From the NCBI RefSeq assembly GCF_000814845.2, contig NZ_CP010431.2, positions 4,526,001-4,590,000 of the forward strand: a stretch of DNA of 64,000 nucleotides. Direction: 5' to 3'. Positions 45,006 to 55,374 of the stretch are shown here, one piece after another. Numbering within the stretch: the stretch's first letter is position 1; every line of letters begins with the position of its first letter. Both the position numbers and the translations under genes were made by a program. The stretch comes from Pandoraea sputorum. Its GTDB lineage: Bacteria; Pseudomonadota; Gammaproteobacteria; Burkholderiales; Burkholderiaceae. Under the pieces are notes generated by a model. The model made no database searches, was not told the DNA's origin, and saw nothing but the letters and a program-made list of their open reading frames with translations.

Positions 45006-46078
45006 CACGACAAACGTCGCGACAGACGGACTCCACGAAGGGTGCACGCGCACGCGCCCTCGTACCTCGCCTGTCTGGCTCACTGGTCCATTGGGTCACG
45101 GCCCAGTGGCAACGCCGGGGGCTCGTCGCCTGGCTACTGTGGCCATTCTCATGGATCTTCGGCGGCATCGCGGCGTGGCGGCGCATCGGCTTTCGCCGCG
45201 GCTGGAAAACGTCGACACGACTTCCAGTCCCGGTCGTCGTGGTCGGCAATCTGACGGTAGGCGGTACCGGCAAAACGCCGACCGTCATCGCACTGGTCGG
45301 CGCGTTGCGTGAACACGGTTACAGGCCCGGCGTGCTTTCGCGAGGTTACGGGGCAAAACTGACCCGGCCGACGGAAGTCGCGCAGACGGCACGCCCGGAA
45401 GCCGTAGGTGACGAACCACTGCTGATCGCGAAACGGACCGGCGCGCCCGTGTGGGTCTGGCCGTCGCGCGTGGAAGGCGGTCAGGCCTTACTGGCGGCGC
45501 ATCCCGAATGCGACGTCATCGTCTGCGACGATGGTCTTCAGCATTACGCCCTCGCACGCGACATCGAAATCGCTGTCTTCGATCATCGGCTCGGTGGCAA
45601 CGGCTTTCTGCTGCCAGCGGGGCCGCTGCGCGAACCGTTGTCGCGGCAACGCGACGTGAACCTCATTAACGATCCGTATGGCCGAACGCTGCCGGACTGG
45701 CCTCATACGTGGCGCCTGACGTTGACGTTGGGCGACGCGTGGTGCGTGAGCCAGCCGTCGCTCACCCGCGCGCTGTCTCACTTTGCGGGCAAGCGCGTGC
45801 TGGCAGCCGCCGGCATCGGTGCACCGGAGCGGTTCTTCGCGGCATTGCGCGCAGCGGGGTTGCAGATCGAGACGCTGGCGCTGCCCGATCATTACGACTT
45901 TGCGACTAATCCGTTCGACGGCGTGGCTGCGGACGCCATCCTGATCACCGAAAAGGATGCAGTAAAATGCGTCACCTGGTCCGACCCGCGTGTGTGGGCC
46001 GTACCTGCCGAGGCAGCGCTCGATGCGCGCCTCGTATCACTGGTAGTGGAGAAATTGCGTGGACAACCGACTGTTTGA
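45002..46078 (+). CDS. lpxK: Tetraacyldisaccharide 4'-kinase
   Basis: Inner-membrane-associated kinase that adds the 4'-phosphate to the lipid A precursor. The 358-residue protein has the Walker A region [13 protein letters not shown] (about 81-93) and the [15 protein letters not shown] and ITEKDAVKC motifs. The N-terminus is some 15 residues longer than usual and basic, preceding a hydrophobic anchor. The gene overlaps exbD by four bases and ycaR by 20 bases, consistent with a translationally coupled envelope operon. Confidence 0.95.
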   Translation: MTRQTSRQTDSTKGARARALVPRLSGSLVHWVTAQWQRRGLVAWLLWPFSWIFGGIAAWRRIGFRRGWKTSTRLPVPVVVVGNLTVGGTGKTPTVIALVGALREHGYRPGVLSRGYGAKLTRPTEVAQTARPEAVGDEPLLIAKRTGAPVWVWPSRVEGGQALLAAHPECDVIVCDDGLQHYALARDIEIAVFDHRLGGNGFLLPAGPLREPLSRQRDVNLINDPYGRTLPDWPHTWRLTLTLGDAWCVSQPSLTRALSHFAGKRVLAAAGIGAPERFFAALRAAGLQIETLALPDHYDFATNPFDGVAADAILITEKDAVKCVTWSDPRVWAVPAEAALDARLVSLVVEKLRGQPTV

Positions 46079-46265
46079 GATTCTCGTCTGCCCGTTGTGC
46101 AAGGGCCCGCTGGAGCTGGATAAAAAGGCCCAGGAGCTGATTTGCCATGCAGACAAGCTCGCTTATCCGATTCGTGACGGCATTCCCGTCATGCTGGCCG
46201 ACGAAGCGCGTCAGTCCGTCGAAGGCACGCCCGTTCCGATGAACGACGACAAGTCCGCATCGTGA
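46059..46265 (+). CDS. ycaR: Trm112-family protein (YcaR-like)
   Basis: Small protein of 68 residues from a GTG start, [20 protein letters not shown], with a CPLC pair and a further conserved Cys in [21 protein letters not shown]. Trm112-like zinc-ribbon proteins often act as stabilising partners of methyltransferases; in proteobacteria this one sits between lpxK and kdsB and its role is unresolved. It begins inside the lpxK end and its stop overlaps the kdsB GTG, so all three genes are coupled. Confidence 0.92.
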   Translation: MDNRLFEILVCPLCKGPLELDKKAQELICHADKLAYPIRDGIPVMLADEARQSVEGTPVPMNDDKSAS

Positions 46266-47083
46266 GCGAAATGACGTTGCGCCCCGGCACCCAGGGCGTC
46301 GCTGCCGCCGCCACCGACTTTGTCGCCGTGGTGCCCGCACGCCTTGCGTCGACGCGTCTGCCCAATAAGCCGCTCGCCGATATCGGCGGCAAGCCGATGG
46401 TCGTGCGCGTTGCCGAACGTGCGCGCGAATCGGGCGCGCGTCAGGTCGTCGTGGCGACCGACGCACAGAGCGTCGTCGATGCGGTATCTGCCCACGGTTT
46501 CGACGTGGTGCTCACGCGTGCGGACCACCCGACGGGCACAGACCGTCTGGCCGAGGTCGCTGTGGCGCAGGGCTGGCCGGACGACACCATCGTCGTCAAC
46601 GTGCAGGGCGACGAGCCGCTGATCGATCCGCGTCTGGTGCACGCCGTCGCGGCCCATCTGGCCGAACACCCCGAATGCGCGCTGTCTACCGCCGCGCATC
46701 CGATTACCGACAACGCGGAGATCTTCTCGCCGAACGTCGTCAAGGTCGTGCTCGATGCACATGGCCGCGCGCTCTATTTCTCACGTGCGCCGATTCCGTG
46801 GTCGCGTGACGCTTGGTCCGCCGGACTCACGAGCGTCGCAACGTTGCCCGCCGCCACGACGTCGGTCTTTCGTCACATCGGCCTGTACGCCTATCGCGCC
46901 AAGTTCTTGCGCAGCTACCCGAGCTTGCCGCAAGCCCCCATCGAGACGGCTGAATCGCTGGAGCAGTTGCGTGCGCTCTGGCATGGCGAGCGTATTGCCG
47001 TACTCGTGACGGACGACGCGCCGCTGCCGGGCGTCGACACGGCAGAAGACCTCGAACGCGTACGCGCATTGCTGAAAAACTGA
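46262..47083 (+). CDS. kdsB: 3-deoxy-manno-octulosonate cytidylyltransferase (CMP-KDO synthetase)
   Basis: Activates KDO with CTP for the LPS inner core. The 273-residue protein shows the nucleotide-binding [24 protein letters not shown] (about residues 21-45) and [11 protein letters not shown], then YFSRAPIPW and HIGLYAYRA. The start is a GTG at 46262 overlapping the ycaR stop; an in-frame ATG occurs 9 bases later. The N-terminal ten or so residues are extra relative to E. coli KdsB. Confidence 0.95.
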   Translation: MSEMTLRPGTQGVAAAATDFVAVVPARLASTRLPNKPLADIGGKPMVVRVAERARESGARQVVVATDAQSVVDAVSAHGFDVVLTRADHPTGTDRLAEVAVAQGWPDDTIVVNVQGDEPLIDPRLVHAVAAHLAEHPECALSTAAHPITDNAEIFSPNVVKVVLDAHGRALYFSRAPIPWSRDAWSAGLTSVATLPAATTSVFRHIGLYAYRAKFLRSYPSLPQAPIETAESLEQLRALWHGERIAVLVTDDAPLPGVDTAEDLERVRALLKN

Positions 47084-47239
47084 CGTCGACACGCGTCCCG
47101 GAAATCGCACCGACGCGACACCGGGCCGTCTGCAAAACGCCGACGGGCGGGCATGACGTGGCATAATCGCTCTGATTCTCGCGAGCAGACCCCCCGGTCG
47201 CGCGCGTCGCGCACTGCCGGGCGCGATGTCTGCGCGTAG

Positions 47240-48010
<771 letters not shown>

Positions 48011-48111
48011 GGCGACCGGGTCCATCGGTCGATGCCGCCCCGCGATTCCGTGTTGTTCGCAACGCGCGCGGTCCGGCAAGGGGTTATGCCCCGTCAGTAA
48101 CGCCACAGAAG

Positions 48112-48144
48112 AAGGCGGCCAGTTCAGACTGCGCCGCCTTTTTT
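48112..48144 (+). terminator. Rho-independent terminator of adk
   Basis: Arms AAGGCGG and CCGCCTT continue as CAGT/ACTG around a TCAG loop, followed by TTTTTT. Confidence 0.85.
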
Positions 48145-48162
48145 GCCAATGGAGGATGACGC

Positions 48163-48921
48163 ATGGAAATTCAGGGCAATGTGTTTCTGATCACCGGTGG
48201 CGCCTCAGGGCTCGGCGCGGCAGCGGCGCGCTGGCTTGCAGGGCTTGGTGCGAAAGTCGTACTCGCCGATGTGAATGTCGACGAAGGCGAAGCGCTCGCC
48301 GAGAAGCTCGGGGGCAAGTTCGTGAAATGCGACGTCACCCGGGAAGACGACGGCAAGGCCGCTGTGGCAGCCGCGCAGGCACTTGGCACGTTGCGCGGGC
48401 TCGTCAATTGCGCGGGCATCGCCATCGGCAGCAAGACGGTCGGGCGCGATGGCCCCCATCCGCTCGACGCCTTTTCGCGCGTCATCCAGATCAATCTGAT
48501 CGGCACCTTCAACATGATTCGGCTCGCGGCTACCGCTATGAGTCAGGAAGAGCCGAACGGCGAAGGCGAGCGCGGCGTGATCGTCAATACGGCGTCGGTT
48601 GCCGCTTACGATGGTCAGATGGGACAGGCCGCCTACGCGGCATCGAAAGGCGGCGTGGCAAGCCTGACGCTGCCGGTCGCGCGGGATCTCTCGCGCAGCG
48701 GCATTCGCGTGATGACCATCGCGCCGGGCATTTTCGAAACGCCGATGATGCTCGCCATGCCCGCCGAAGTGCAGGCGTCTCTCGGACAGATGGTGCCGTT
48801 TCCGCCACGACTCGGCCGACCTGCCGAATACGCGATGCTGGTCGAACAGATCGTGCGCAACCCGATGCTGAACGGCGAAGTGATTCGCCTGGACGGCGCG
48901 ATTCGCATGCAGCCGAAATAG
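48163..48921 (+). CDS. SDR-family oxidoreductase, 3-hydroxyacyl-CoA dehydrogenase type 2-like
   Basis: Cytosolic NAD-dependent dehydrogenase of 252 residues. [15 protein letters not shown] (11-25) is the cofactor loop, with an Asp (LADVN) at the end of the second strand favouring NAD. VNCAG, the catalytic Ser in [10 protein letters not shown] and YAASKGG are present, and [10 protein letters not shown] is typical of the HSD10 (HSD17B10) group that oxidises short-chain hydroxyacyl-CoA, often in branched-chain fatty acid or amino acid breakdown. It has its own GGAGG site after the adk terminator. Confidence 0.9.
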   Translation: MEIQGNVFLITGGASGLGAAAARWLAGLGAKVVLADVNVDEGEALAEKLGGKFVKCDVTREDDGKAAVAAAQALGTLRGLVNCAGIAIGSKTVGRDGPHPLDAFSRVIQINLIGTFNMIRLAATAMSQEEPNGEGERGVIVNTASVAAYDGQMGQAAYAASKGGVASLTLPVARDLSRSGIRVMTIAPGIFETPMMLAMPAEVQASLGQMVPFPPRLGRPAEYAMLVEQIVRNPMLNGEVIRLDGAIRMQPK

Positions 48922-49121
48922 CGCGTCAGCGGCCGACAACACGCAGGCAATGGTGCGAACGGCGCGCTACGGGCACTTTGTCGCAGCGCACCAAAAAGTC
49001 GTTCGGACTATGACTACAATGGAATGCCGGACGCAGAGTGCGGTCGGCTCAAGACACCGGCTTTCATGCTCCAGCCGGTGCTCAGATGTTCCCCCGTCGT
49101 CCCCCGAGGCAGGAGGCTGGC

Positions 49122-49616
49122 ATGAAATCACTGGCGCAACAGATGTCGTTCTATCAGCGCTATCACCGCAGTCCCAAGAATCGTCTCACGCATTTCTTCG
49201 GCGTTCCCATGATCATCCTCGCGGTGATGCAGGCGTTCTCGTGGGTGCCACTTGGCCCCAGCGGCCTGAACGCGACGCATGTGATCGTGCTGGTCCTGCT
49301 GATGTACTACTTCCTGCTCGATGTTCCGCTCGCCCTTGCCATGACGGCGTTCTTCGCCGTGTTGCTGGCGCTCACGCAACATCTGGCGAAGCTGCCATGG
49401 CCGTGGGCGCTGGCCGTCTTCGGCGTGCTGTTCGTCGGCGGCTGGATCGTGCAACTGATCGGCCACCATTACGAAGGCCGCAAGCCCGCCCTGCTCGATA
49501 ACATCTTCCAGATTTTTATCGCCCCGATGTTCCTCATGGCCGAAGTGTTCTTCCATTTCGGGTACAAGTCGGGGCTCAAGCGCGAAGTGCAGGAGCTGTC
49601 GATGCAGTCGGTGTAA
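49122..49616 (+). CDS. DUF962 (Mpo1/YGL010w-like) membrane protein
   Basis: Integral membrane protein of 164 residues with about four hydrophobic helices. Conserved polar sites include FYQRYHRSPKNRLTHFFGVPM at the N-terminus and IGHHYEGRKPALLDN before the last helices. In yeast the related Mpo1 is an iron-dependent dioxygenase for 2-hydroxy fatty acids, and the histidines here fit that; the bacterial role is unproven. The ATG at 49122 follows AGGAGG. The stop codon lies within the first of three 9-base tandem repeats. Confidence 0.86.
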   Translation: MKSLAQQMSFYQRYHRSPKNRLTHFFGVPMIILAVMQAFSWVPLGPSGLNATHVIVLVLLMYYFLLDVPLALAMTAFFAVLLALTQHLAKLPWPWALAVFGVLFVGGWIVQLIGHHYEGRKPALLDNIFQIFIAPMFLMAEVFFHFGYKSGLKREVQELSMQSV

Positions 49617-49634
49617 TCGGTGTAGTCGGTGTAG
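49608..49634 (+). repeat. Three tandem 9-base repeats over the end of the DUF962 gene
   Basis: TCGGTGTAA, TCGGTGTAG and TCGGTGTAG in direct tandem; the first copy contains the DUF962 stop codon. Slippage could add or remove stop-containing units without extending the protein. Confidence 0.7.
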
Positions 49635-49670
49635 TGGGTCCACGCCGCGCACAGGGCGACGCCCGATGTC

Positions 49671-49706
49671 AAAACGCCAGCCGGTGAATGCGGCTGGCGT
49701 TTTTTT
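49671..49706. terminator. Bidirectional terminator between DUF962 and sirB1 genes
   Basis: Arms AAAACGCCAGCCG and CGGCTGGCG with a 7-nt loop; TTTTTTT on the plus side and AAAA on the other suit both converging genes. Confidence 0.9.
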
Positions 49707-49730
49707 GTGGCTGACGCTGTGGGGCGAAAC

Positions 49731-50597
49731 TTACCCGTGGCTGCCCGGACGGCGACTCAGGTCGTCGAGCACCTGACGAATCGCATCGGCGTCATCCGCT
49801 TCGGGACGCTTGCCCAGATACCACTCCAGATCGTCCTGCGCCGGACGAACCAGACCCAGACGCGCATACGCCAGCCCGCGATCACGCTTCTCGATAGGCT
49901 GGTCGGGTAGCACGAGCACCATACGCTCCTGCACCGCCAGCAACCGCTCCCACCGCTCGTTCTGGGTATAGATGGCCCGCAGATTGCGAAGCATGCGCGC
50001 CAGAATTTCGCGCGGCGTCGCTGGCTCCAGGAACGGGTGCAGCAACGCCCACAATGCCAGTTCCTGAATCGGCTCGGCGCTTTCGTCGCGATAGTGCTTC
50101 AGATACGGCTCGACCATTTCGAGCAGGCGTTGCGGCGAAAGAGAATTGCCCGAAATGGGGTCGATGACAACGTCGCCTGCGGGGACCGCGAGACGCAGCA
50201 AGAAGTGCCCCGGGAACGAGAGACCGCGCAACGGCAGCCCGATCTGATGACCGATCTCCATGCACAGCACAGCGAGCGAAATCGGAATGCCGCGACGTCG
50301 ATCCAGCACCACATGCAGGTGGCTGTTATCCGGATCGTAATAGTCGTTCTGATTGACGGTGAAACCGAGTTCGCGGAAGAAGAAGTGATCGAGCAGTTGC
50401 AGCTTTTGCAACGGCCCGGCGTCCGGCGGCAGACGCTTGGCCAGACGTGCGGCCAGCGCATCGATCTGGGTGAGCGTGTCCTGCACGTCGAGATCGGGAT
50501 AGACGTCCTGCGCGATGGCGATGGCCGCTTCGGTCAACGGCAGGCCGTCGTCGGACGCAACCAGCGCAGCAAAATACTCCAGAATTCGATTCGCCAT
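49731..50597 (-). CDS. sirB1: SirB1-family transglutaminase-like/TPR protein
   Basis: Cytosolic protein of 288 residues. The transglutaminase-like core has FREL-type LDHFFFRELGFTVNQNDYYDPDNSHL, then RRRGIPISLAVLCMEIGHQIGLPLRGLSFPGHFLLR, followed by TPR-like helices. It resembles SirB1/YchA, whose function remains unclear. It lies 41 bases downstream of murJ on the same strand and is probably cotranscribed with it. Confidence 0.88.
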   Translation of the reverse strand: MANRILEYFAALVASDDGLPLTEAAIAIAQDVYPDLDVQDTLTQIDALAARLAKRLPPDAGPLQKLQLLDHFFFRELGFTVNQNDYYDPDNSHLHVVLDRRRGIPISLAVLCMEIGHQIGLPLRGLSFPGHFLLRLAVPAGDVVIDPISGNSLSPQRLLEMVEPYLKHYRDESAEPIQELALWALLHPFLEPATPREILARMLRNLRAIYTQNERWERLLAVQERMVLVLPDQPIEKRDRGLAYARLGLVRPAQDDLEWYLGKRPEADDADAIRQVLDDLSRRPGSHG

Positions 50598-50638
50598 GCG
50601 GTATCCGTGAGTTCCGCCGCGACCGGCCCGTCAGTGGA

Positions 50639-52192
50639 TCACGAACGGGTGCGTCGACGGAAGAACGAGAAGTTGAAACCCATGAGGAATAATGCCCCGA
50701 AATACACCACGGCGCATAGCACCAGACTCGCACCGAGCAAGGCAATGCGCGCCAGCGGACGTGCCCCCAGGGCGACCCAGTCGAAACTCTGCGTGAACCA
50801 CAGCAGCACGCCCGCCAGGATCAGACACGCCGCCAGAAGCTGGACGAAGAACAGACGCCACCCCGCCGCTGGCCGGTAAATGCCACGCTTATAGAGTCCC
50901 GCGAAAAGCAGCGCGGCGTTCATGCATGCGCCAACGCCGATCGACAGCGACAACCCTGCATGGGCGAACCAACGCACGAAAAGTACGTTCGAGAGCTGCG
51001 TGGCAATCAGTACCACGATGGCAATCTTCACCGGCGTCTTGATGTCCTGCTTGGCGTAGAAGCCCGGCGCGAGAATCTTGATGAGGATCAGACCGACGAG
51101 GCCGACGCCGTAGGCGGTGAGCGCGTGCGCCGTCATCACGACGTCGGTCGCATCGAAGCGTCCGTACTGATACAGGGTCGCGGTGAGCGGCTCGGCGTAG
51201 ACGAACAGGCCAACGGCGCTGGGCATTGCCAGCAAGAAGGTCAGACGCAGCCCCCAGTCCAGCAATGCGGAATACTCGGCGGGATCGTCATCGGCATGCG
51301 CGCGTGCCAGGCTCGGCAACAGAATCGTGCCCAGCGCTACGCCCAGCAGCGCCGTCGGAAACTCCATCAGACGGTCGGCGTACGCCAGCCACGACACGCT
51401 GCCCTGCGCCAGTCGCGAGGCAATGTTCGTATTGATGATCAGGCTGACCTGAGCGACCGACACGGCGAGCGTGGCTGGCACCATCTTCGCGAGCACCCGC
51501 TTGACGCCCGCGTTGCGAAGCGCCGCCACAATATTGATCGTAATGCGGGGCAACATGCCGATGCGAGCGAGTGCGGGGAGCTGGATGACCAGTTGCAGCA
51601 CGCCGCCCACGATCACGGCATACGCGAGTGCGTAGACGGGGGTCTCCAGATGCGGCGCCACCCAAAGCGACGCCACGATCGAGCTGACGTTGAGCAGCAC
51701 CGGCGCAAACGCGGGCATCGAGAACTGACGCCACGTATTGAGCACGCCCGCAGCGAGCGTCGTGATCGAGATCAGGGTGATATAGGGGAACATCACGCGC
51801 GTCATGAAGACGGCGGCGTCGAACGTGCCGTTTTCGCGCGACAGACCCGTTGCCACGGCGTAGACCACGCCTGACGCGCCGAGTACCCCGGCAATCGTGA
51901 TGGACAGGAGCACCCAGAAAAGCACCGTCGTCACGGAATCGACGAGCGTTTTCGTCTCTTCTTCGCTACGTTGCGATTTGAATTCGGCCAGAATTGGGAC
52001 GAATGCCTGCGAAAACGCCCCTTCAGCGGACAGGCGGCGCAGCAGATTGGGAATGCGGAACGCCACGTTGTAGGCGTCGGTCATGGGACCGGCGCCAAAC
52101 ATGCGCGCGATAAGAATTTCACGAATCAGTCCGGTGATGCGCGAAAGCATCGTAAAACCGCTGACCGTAGCGAGAGCTTTGAGCAAATTCAT
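50639..52192 (-). CDS. murJ: Lipid II flippase MurJ
   Basis: Inner-membrane MOP-superfamily flippase of 517 residues with about 14 helices, moving lipid II to the periplasmic face for peptidoglycan synthesis. The N-terminus [35 protein letters not shown] contains the conserved early Arg residues; [11 protein letters not shown] and the [10 protein letters not shown] loop follow, and the C-terminal region is intact. The ATG at 52192 was chosen from family alignment. A TATAAT on the minus strand lies only 10 bases upstream of it, so the leader may be extremely short. Divergent from rpsT. Confidence 0.95.
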   Translation of the reverse strand: MNLLKALATVSGFTMLSRITGLIREILIARMFGAGPMTDAYNVAFRIPNLLRRLSAEGAFSQAFVPILAEFKSQRSEEETKTLVDSVTTVLFWVLLSITIAGVLGASGVVYAVATGLSRENGTFDAAVFMTRVMFPYITLISITTLAAGVLNTWRQFSMPAFAPVLLNVSSIVASLWVAPHLETPVYALAYAVIVGGVLQLVIQLPALARIGMLPRITINIVAALRNAGVKRVLAKMVPATLAVSVAQVSLIINTNIASRLAQGSVSWLAYADRLMEFPTALLGVALGTILLPSLARAHADDDPAEYSALLDWGLRLTFLLAMPSAVGLFVYAEPLTATLYQYGRFDATDVVMTAHALTAYGVGLVGLILIKILAPGFYAKQDIKTPVKIAIVVLIATQLSNVLFVRWFAHAGLSLSIGVGACMNAALLFAGLYKRGIYRPAAGWRLFFVQLLAACLILAGVLLWFTQSFDWVALGARPLARIALLGASLVLCAVVYFGALFLMGFNFSFFRRRTRS

Positions 52193-52230
52193 GTTGCGCG
52201 TATTATACGCACAGCATTGCAGCAAAGAAG

Positions 52231-52260
52231 TTGCAATTTCCGTTGGGCTTCGGCTATAAT
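52231..52260 (+). promoter_or_regulatory. Sigma-70-type promoter of rpsT
   Basis: TTGCAA at 52231-52236 and consensus TATAAT at 52255-52260 with an 18-base spacer; the predicted rpsT leader is about 105 nt. Confidence 0.65.
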
Positions 52261-52371
52261 CGTCGGTTTCGAAGTCAATGGATTGCTTCCTGGCCACCGT
52301 GTCTCCCAGGGAGCCGAGCCAAACTGCATAGAAGCCGCATCAGGCGGAGCAATTCAAGGAATTCACAGAAC

Positions 52372-52644
52372 ATGGCAAATACCGCACAAGCACGCAAGCG
52401 CGCGCGTCAAACCGTTAAGATCAACGCCCACAACTCGGCGCTGCGTTCGCGTCTGCGCACGGCTGTGAAGGCTGTTCGCAAGGCTATCGCCGCTGGCGAT
52501 CAAGCCGCTGCCAAGGAAGTGCTGCGCACTTCGGCAAAGACGATCGACATCATCGCTGACAAGAAGATCGTTCACAAGAACACCGCTGCTCGTCAAAAGA
52601 GCCGCCTGTCGGCCGCCATCAAGGCGATGTCGGCTGCTGCCTAA
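52372..52644 (+). CDS. rpsT: 30S ribosomal protein S20
   Basis: Small-subunit ribosomal protein of 90 residues, helical and basic: [21 protein letters not shown] at the N-terminus and AIKAMSAAA at the end. The ATG at 52372 has AAGGA upstream and follows a TATAAT promoter. S20 genes divergent from murJ are common in beta-proteobacteria. Confidence 0.98.
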   Translation: MANTAQARKRARQTVKINAHNSALRSRLRTAVKAVRKAIAAGDQAAAKEVLRTSAKTIDIIADKKIVHKNTAARQKSRLSAAIKAMSAAA

Positions 52645-52970
52645 GCTAGATATCAGCTAGACCGACGCTAGACGTTGGTCAGCGATAAAACAGCTTAGCT
52701 GCAAAGCACTACAAGTTGCTTGCCGGTTCCGACTACGGTCGGAACACTAAAAAGCCCGCTTTATGCGGGCTTTTTTCTATTCTGCGCTTATCAGCCCCCC
52801 GTTACGCGATACAAAACACGCAACACTGCCGAGCGCATCGAGCACCACACGCGACAAACAGAAGACAACCGGGAAGGGAACGTACCGGAACAGCGGAGAT
52901 GTGACGAAGCGACGGTGAGTAGGGCCAAAGGCCCGGCACTCACGTCTGGCCGACAACGGCCAAGGGGGAT
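52645..52970. other. Intergenic region between rpsT and the DUF3579 gene
   Basis: Contains the rpsT double hairpin. The stretch from 52780 to 52970 shows no gene and no recognisable signal, including no clear terminator for the DUF3579 gene that ends there. Confidence 0.5.
52726..52776 (+). terminator. Double-hairpin terminator of rpsT
   Basis: A first hairpin (GTTCCGAC/GTCGGAAC, 52726-52745) is followed by a canonical terminator with arms AAAAAGCCCGC and GCGGGCTTTTTT (52749-52776). Confidence 0.9.
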
Positions 52971-53285
52971 TTATTTGACGTCGGGAACGAAGCAGGCTTC
53001 CGTCATTTGCAGCCCGTTGTCACGCGCAAAACTCATCACGAAATCGAACATTCGCGGCTCGATATCGCGCAGTCGCTCATCGACAACGACGCACTTGACG
53101 TCACCCACCATCGTCGGACGCACGTAGGGGGAGTACTGCATGTATGCGTTCGGGCCAGAATTGCTTCGGCCGCAGAACGACACGGCGCCGCACAGACGCT
53201 CCGCCCAGTCACTCGGACGAAACTTCTTGCCATCCAGAGTCAGCCCCTGAATGAAATACTCGCGCGCGGAAACCTGGTCGGTCAT
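52971..53285 (-). CDS. DUF3579 family protein
   Basis: Protein of 104 residues from the ATG at 53285 (MTDQVSAREYFIQGL), after a GAGGTG site; a TTG three codons upstream is less likely. Family hallmarks: FRPSDWAERLCGAVSFCG, YMQYSPYVRPTMVGDVKCVVVDERL and FDFVMSFARDNGLQ. No biochemical role is known. Members are typical of beta-proteobacteria. It is divergent from argF, and the shared spacer carries the same palindrome core found upstream of icd. Confidence 0.88.
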   Translation of the reverse strand: MTDQVSAREYFIQGLTLDGKKFRPSDWAERLCGAVSFCGRSNSGPNAYMQYSPYVRPTMVGDVKCVVVDERLRDIEPRMFDFVMSFARDNGLQMTEACFVPDVK

Positions 53286-53649
53286 ATCGCTCAATCACCT
53301 CAAAAAACACCTGGACAGCCGTACGCGGGTAGCGTGGCCGACAGAGTCAGTATTATATCTTATATAAGACTGGAACCTGTCCCCCCACCATTGCTGCGGA
53401 TGTTTTTTTCGGTCTTGCCAGCCGTTTTTGGCTGTGCAGCAGCGGGCTTGATCATACGCTTTTCGTGTGACGACAAAACGATTTGGTAGACTACGGGCTG
53501 TCCGCCCTAAAGCCAGTACCGGTAGAGCACCTTCACGGGCCTGACCGGGGGGACAGGCCTCAAGGCTTGTTCGTCGTGCCGAACGCGTTCGAGTTCCCAG
53601 CAAATCCGCGGTGAACGCACGCGGGATCGGCCTCCAGCAGAACATCCAA
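53286..53649. other. Divergent spacer between DUF3579 and argF genes
   Basis: Holds the palindrome at 53358-53369 and two arms of a long-range 11-base inverted repeat (53376-53386 and 53547-53557). No gene is supported. Promoters for both genes should lie here. Confidence 0.6.
53358..53369. promoter_or_regulatory. Palindrome TCTTATATAAGA
   Basis: Twelve-base perfect palindrome, identical to the core of the 14-base site at 38100-38113. It is 73 bases from the DUF3579 start and 281 from the argF start. Confidence 0.6.
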
Positions 53650-54576
53650 ATGACCACCGCCAAACCCATCAAGCATTACCTTCAGTTTTCGGATCTGACG
53701 CTCGACGAGTATGACTACGTGCTCGAGCGCACCCGCATCCTCAAGAAGAAATTCAAAAACTACGAGACTTACCATCCGCTGCACGACCGCACGCTGGCGA
53801 TGATCTTCGAGAAGAGCTCGACCCGCACGCGTCTGTCGTTCGAGGCCGGTATTCACCAGCTGGGCGGTCACGCCGTGTTTCTGAACACCCGCGATACGCA
53901 GCTCGGTCGCGGCGAGCCGATCGAAGACGCCGCCCAGGTGATCTCGCGCATGACCGACATCATCATGATCCGCACGTTCGGTCAGGAGATCATCGAGCGC
54001 TTCGCCCAGCATTCGCGTGTTCCGGTCATCAACGGCCTGACCAACGAATACCACCCGTGTCAGGTGCTGGCGGACATCTTCACGTATTACGAGCATCGCG
54101 GCCCGATCAAGGGCAAGACGGTCACGTGGATCGGCGACGCCAACAACATGTCCTACACGTGGATTCAGGCCGCCGAGATCTTCGGCTTCCAGTTCAATAT
54201 CTCGACGCCGCCGGGCTACCGCCTCGATCAGGCGATGGTGGCCGAATCGAGCCGCCCGTTCGTGCGTGAGTTCGACGATCCGCGCGCCGCTTGCGAAGGG
54301 GCCGACCTCGTGTCGACGGACGTATGGACGAGCATGGGTTACGAAGCGGAAAACGAGGCACGCAAGGCCGCGTTCGCTCAATGGTGCGTGAACGCCGACC
54401 TGATGCAGCGCGCAAAGTCCGATGCCCTCTTCATGCACTGCCTGCCCGCCCATCGTGGCGAAGAAGTCTCGGCGGATGTCATTGACGGTGCGCAAAGCGT
54501 TGTCTGGGACGAAGCTGAGAACCGTCTGCACGTGCAGAAGGCGCTTATGGAGTTCCTGATGCTGGGCCGCGTCTGA
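53650..54576 (+). CDS. argF: Ornithine carbamoyltransferase
   Basis: Forms citrulline from ornithine and carbamoyl phosphate in arginine synthesis. The 308-residue protein has the carbamoyl-phosphate site SSTRTR (about 55-60), GLTNEYHPCQVLAD, the ornithine-loop STDVWTSMGYE and the C-terminal MHCLPAHRGEEVS. ATG at 53650 (MTTAKPIKHYLQF) matches the family; an upstream in-frame extension of 13 codons has no resemblance. A stable terminator follows. Confidence 0.97.
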   Translation: MTTAKPIKHYLQFSDLTLDEYDYVLERTRILKKKFKNYETYHPLHDRTLAMIFEKSSTRTRLSFEAGIHQLGGHAVFLNTRDTQLGRGEPIEDAAQVISRMTDIIMIRTFGQEIIERFAQHSRVPVINGLTNEYHPCQVLADIFTYYEHRGPIKGKTVTWIGDANNMSYTWIQAAEIFGFQFNISTPPGYRLDQAMVAESSRPFVREFDDPRAACEGADLVSTDVWTSMGYEAENEARKAAFAQWCVNADLMQRAKSDALFMHCLPAHRGEEVSADVIDGAQSVVWDEAENRLHVQKALMEFLMLGRV

Positions 54577-54963
54577 CGCCTATAGCGCATCTGACGTACC
54601 GAATGCAGATCAGCCGGGGCACCCTGCCCGGCCACGCCGCCCGGACTGGCGCAATGCCGTCCGGGCGGTTTTCGTTACACCGCCGCGACTAACGTTCCGC
54701 TATCATCGCTGACGCGCGCCGTCAGCCATTCTCGTGACGCCACGCGCTTCATCGCGGCACGGCACAGCGCGCCCCGCCCATCGGATCATTTCGGAATTTG
54801 CACTGACCTGCACTACATCGGTGCAATTCCGTTGTGCATCGCACAAAATGCAGCCGGGTGGACGCTCGAAACGTGCTAGCATGAATTCACGCCTGGCCCT
54901 GACCGGCCTGGCATATTGACTCTCCATCGCGGCATTCGCTCGCATTCGACACAGCATTCGGTC
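54577..54963. other. Intergenic region between argF and ppnP
   Basis: Contains the argF terminator and the ppnP upstream region. A small inverted repeat TTGTGC/GCACAA with a 3-nt centre lies at 54832-54846 and could be an operator. No gene is supported. Confidence 0.5.
54637..54672 (+). terminator. Rho-independent terminator of argF
   Basis: Ten-base arms CCGCCCGGAC and GTCCGGGCGG around a 12-nt loop, then TTTTCG. Confidence 0.8.
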
Positions 54964-55287
54964 ATGACGCAAATTGCAACTCAGTTCGACAACGTTTCCG
55001 TAATCAAGCGTGCCAACACGTACTTCGACGGCAAGTGCGTTTCGCACACCGTCCTGTTCCCGGACGGCACGCGCAAGACGCTGGGTGTGATTTTCCCGGC
55101 CACGCTCCAGTTCGGTACCGATGCGCCTGAGATCATGGAAGTCACGGGCGGCCGCTGCCGCATCCGTCTGGCAGGTCAGACCGAGTGGCAAGAATACGCT
55201 GCAGGTCAGGAATTCTCCGTGCCAGGCAATAGCAAGTTCGATATCGAGGTCGTGGAGACACTCGATTACGTTTGCCATTACGGCTAA
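54964..55287 (+). CDS. ppnP: Pyrimidine/purine nucleoside phosphorylase (PpnP/YaiE family)
   Basis: Small cupin-fold enzyme of 107 residues that cleaves nucleosides with phosphate to free base and ribose 1-phosphate. Family features: [46 protein letters not shown] in pieces, [22 protein letters not shown] and the C-terminal DYVCHYG. ATG at 54964 matches the family. Confidence 0.93.
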   Translation: MTQIATQFDNVSVIKRANTYFDGKCVSHTVLFPDGTRKTLGVIFPATLQFGTDAPEIMEVTGGRCRIRLAGQTEWQEYAAGQEFSVPGNSKFDIEVVETLDYVCHYG

Positions 55288-55374
55288 CCGTCCGGCCAGC
55301 ATCGCGACGGCGCGGACTCTCCCGCGCCATCGCCCTCTCGGCCGGTTCAGCGCGGCCCGGCGCCGCTTCCCACT

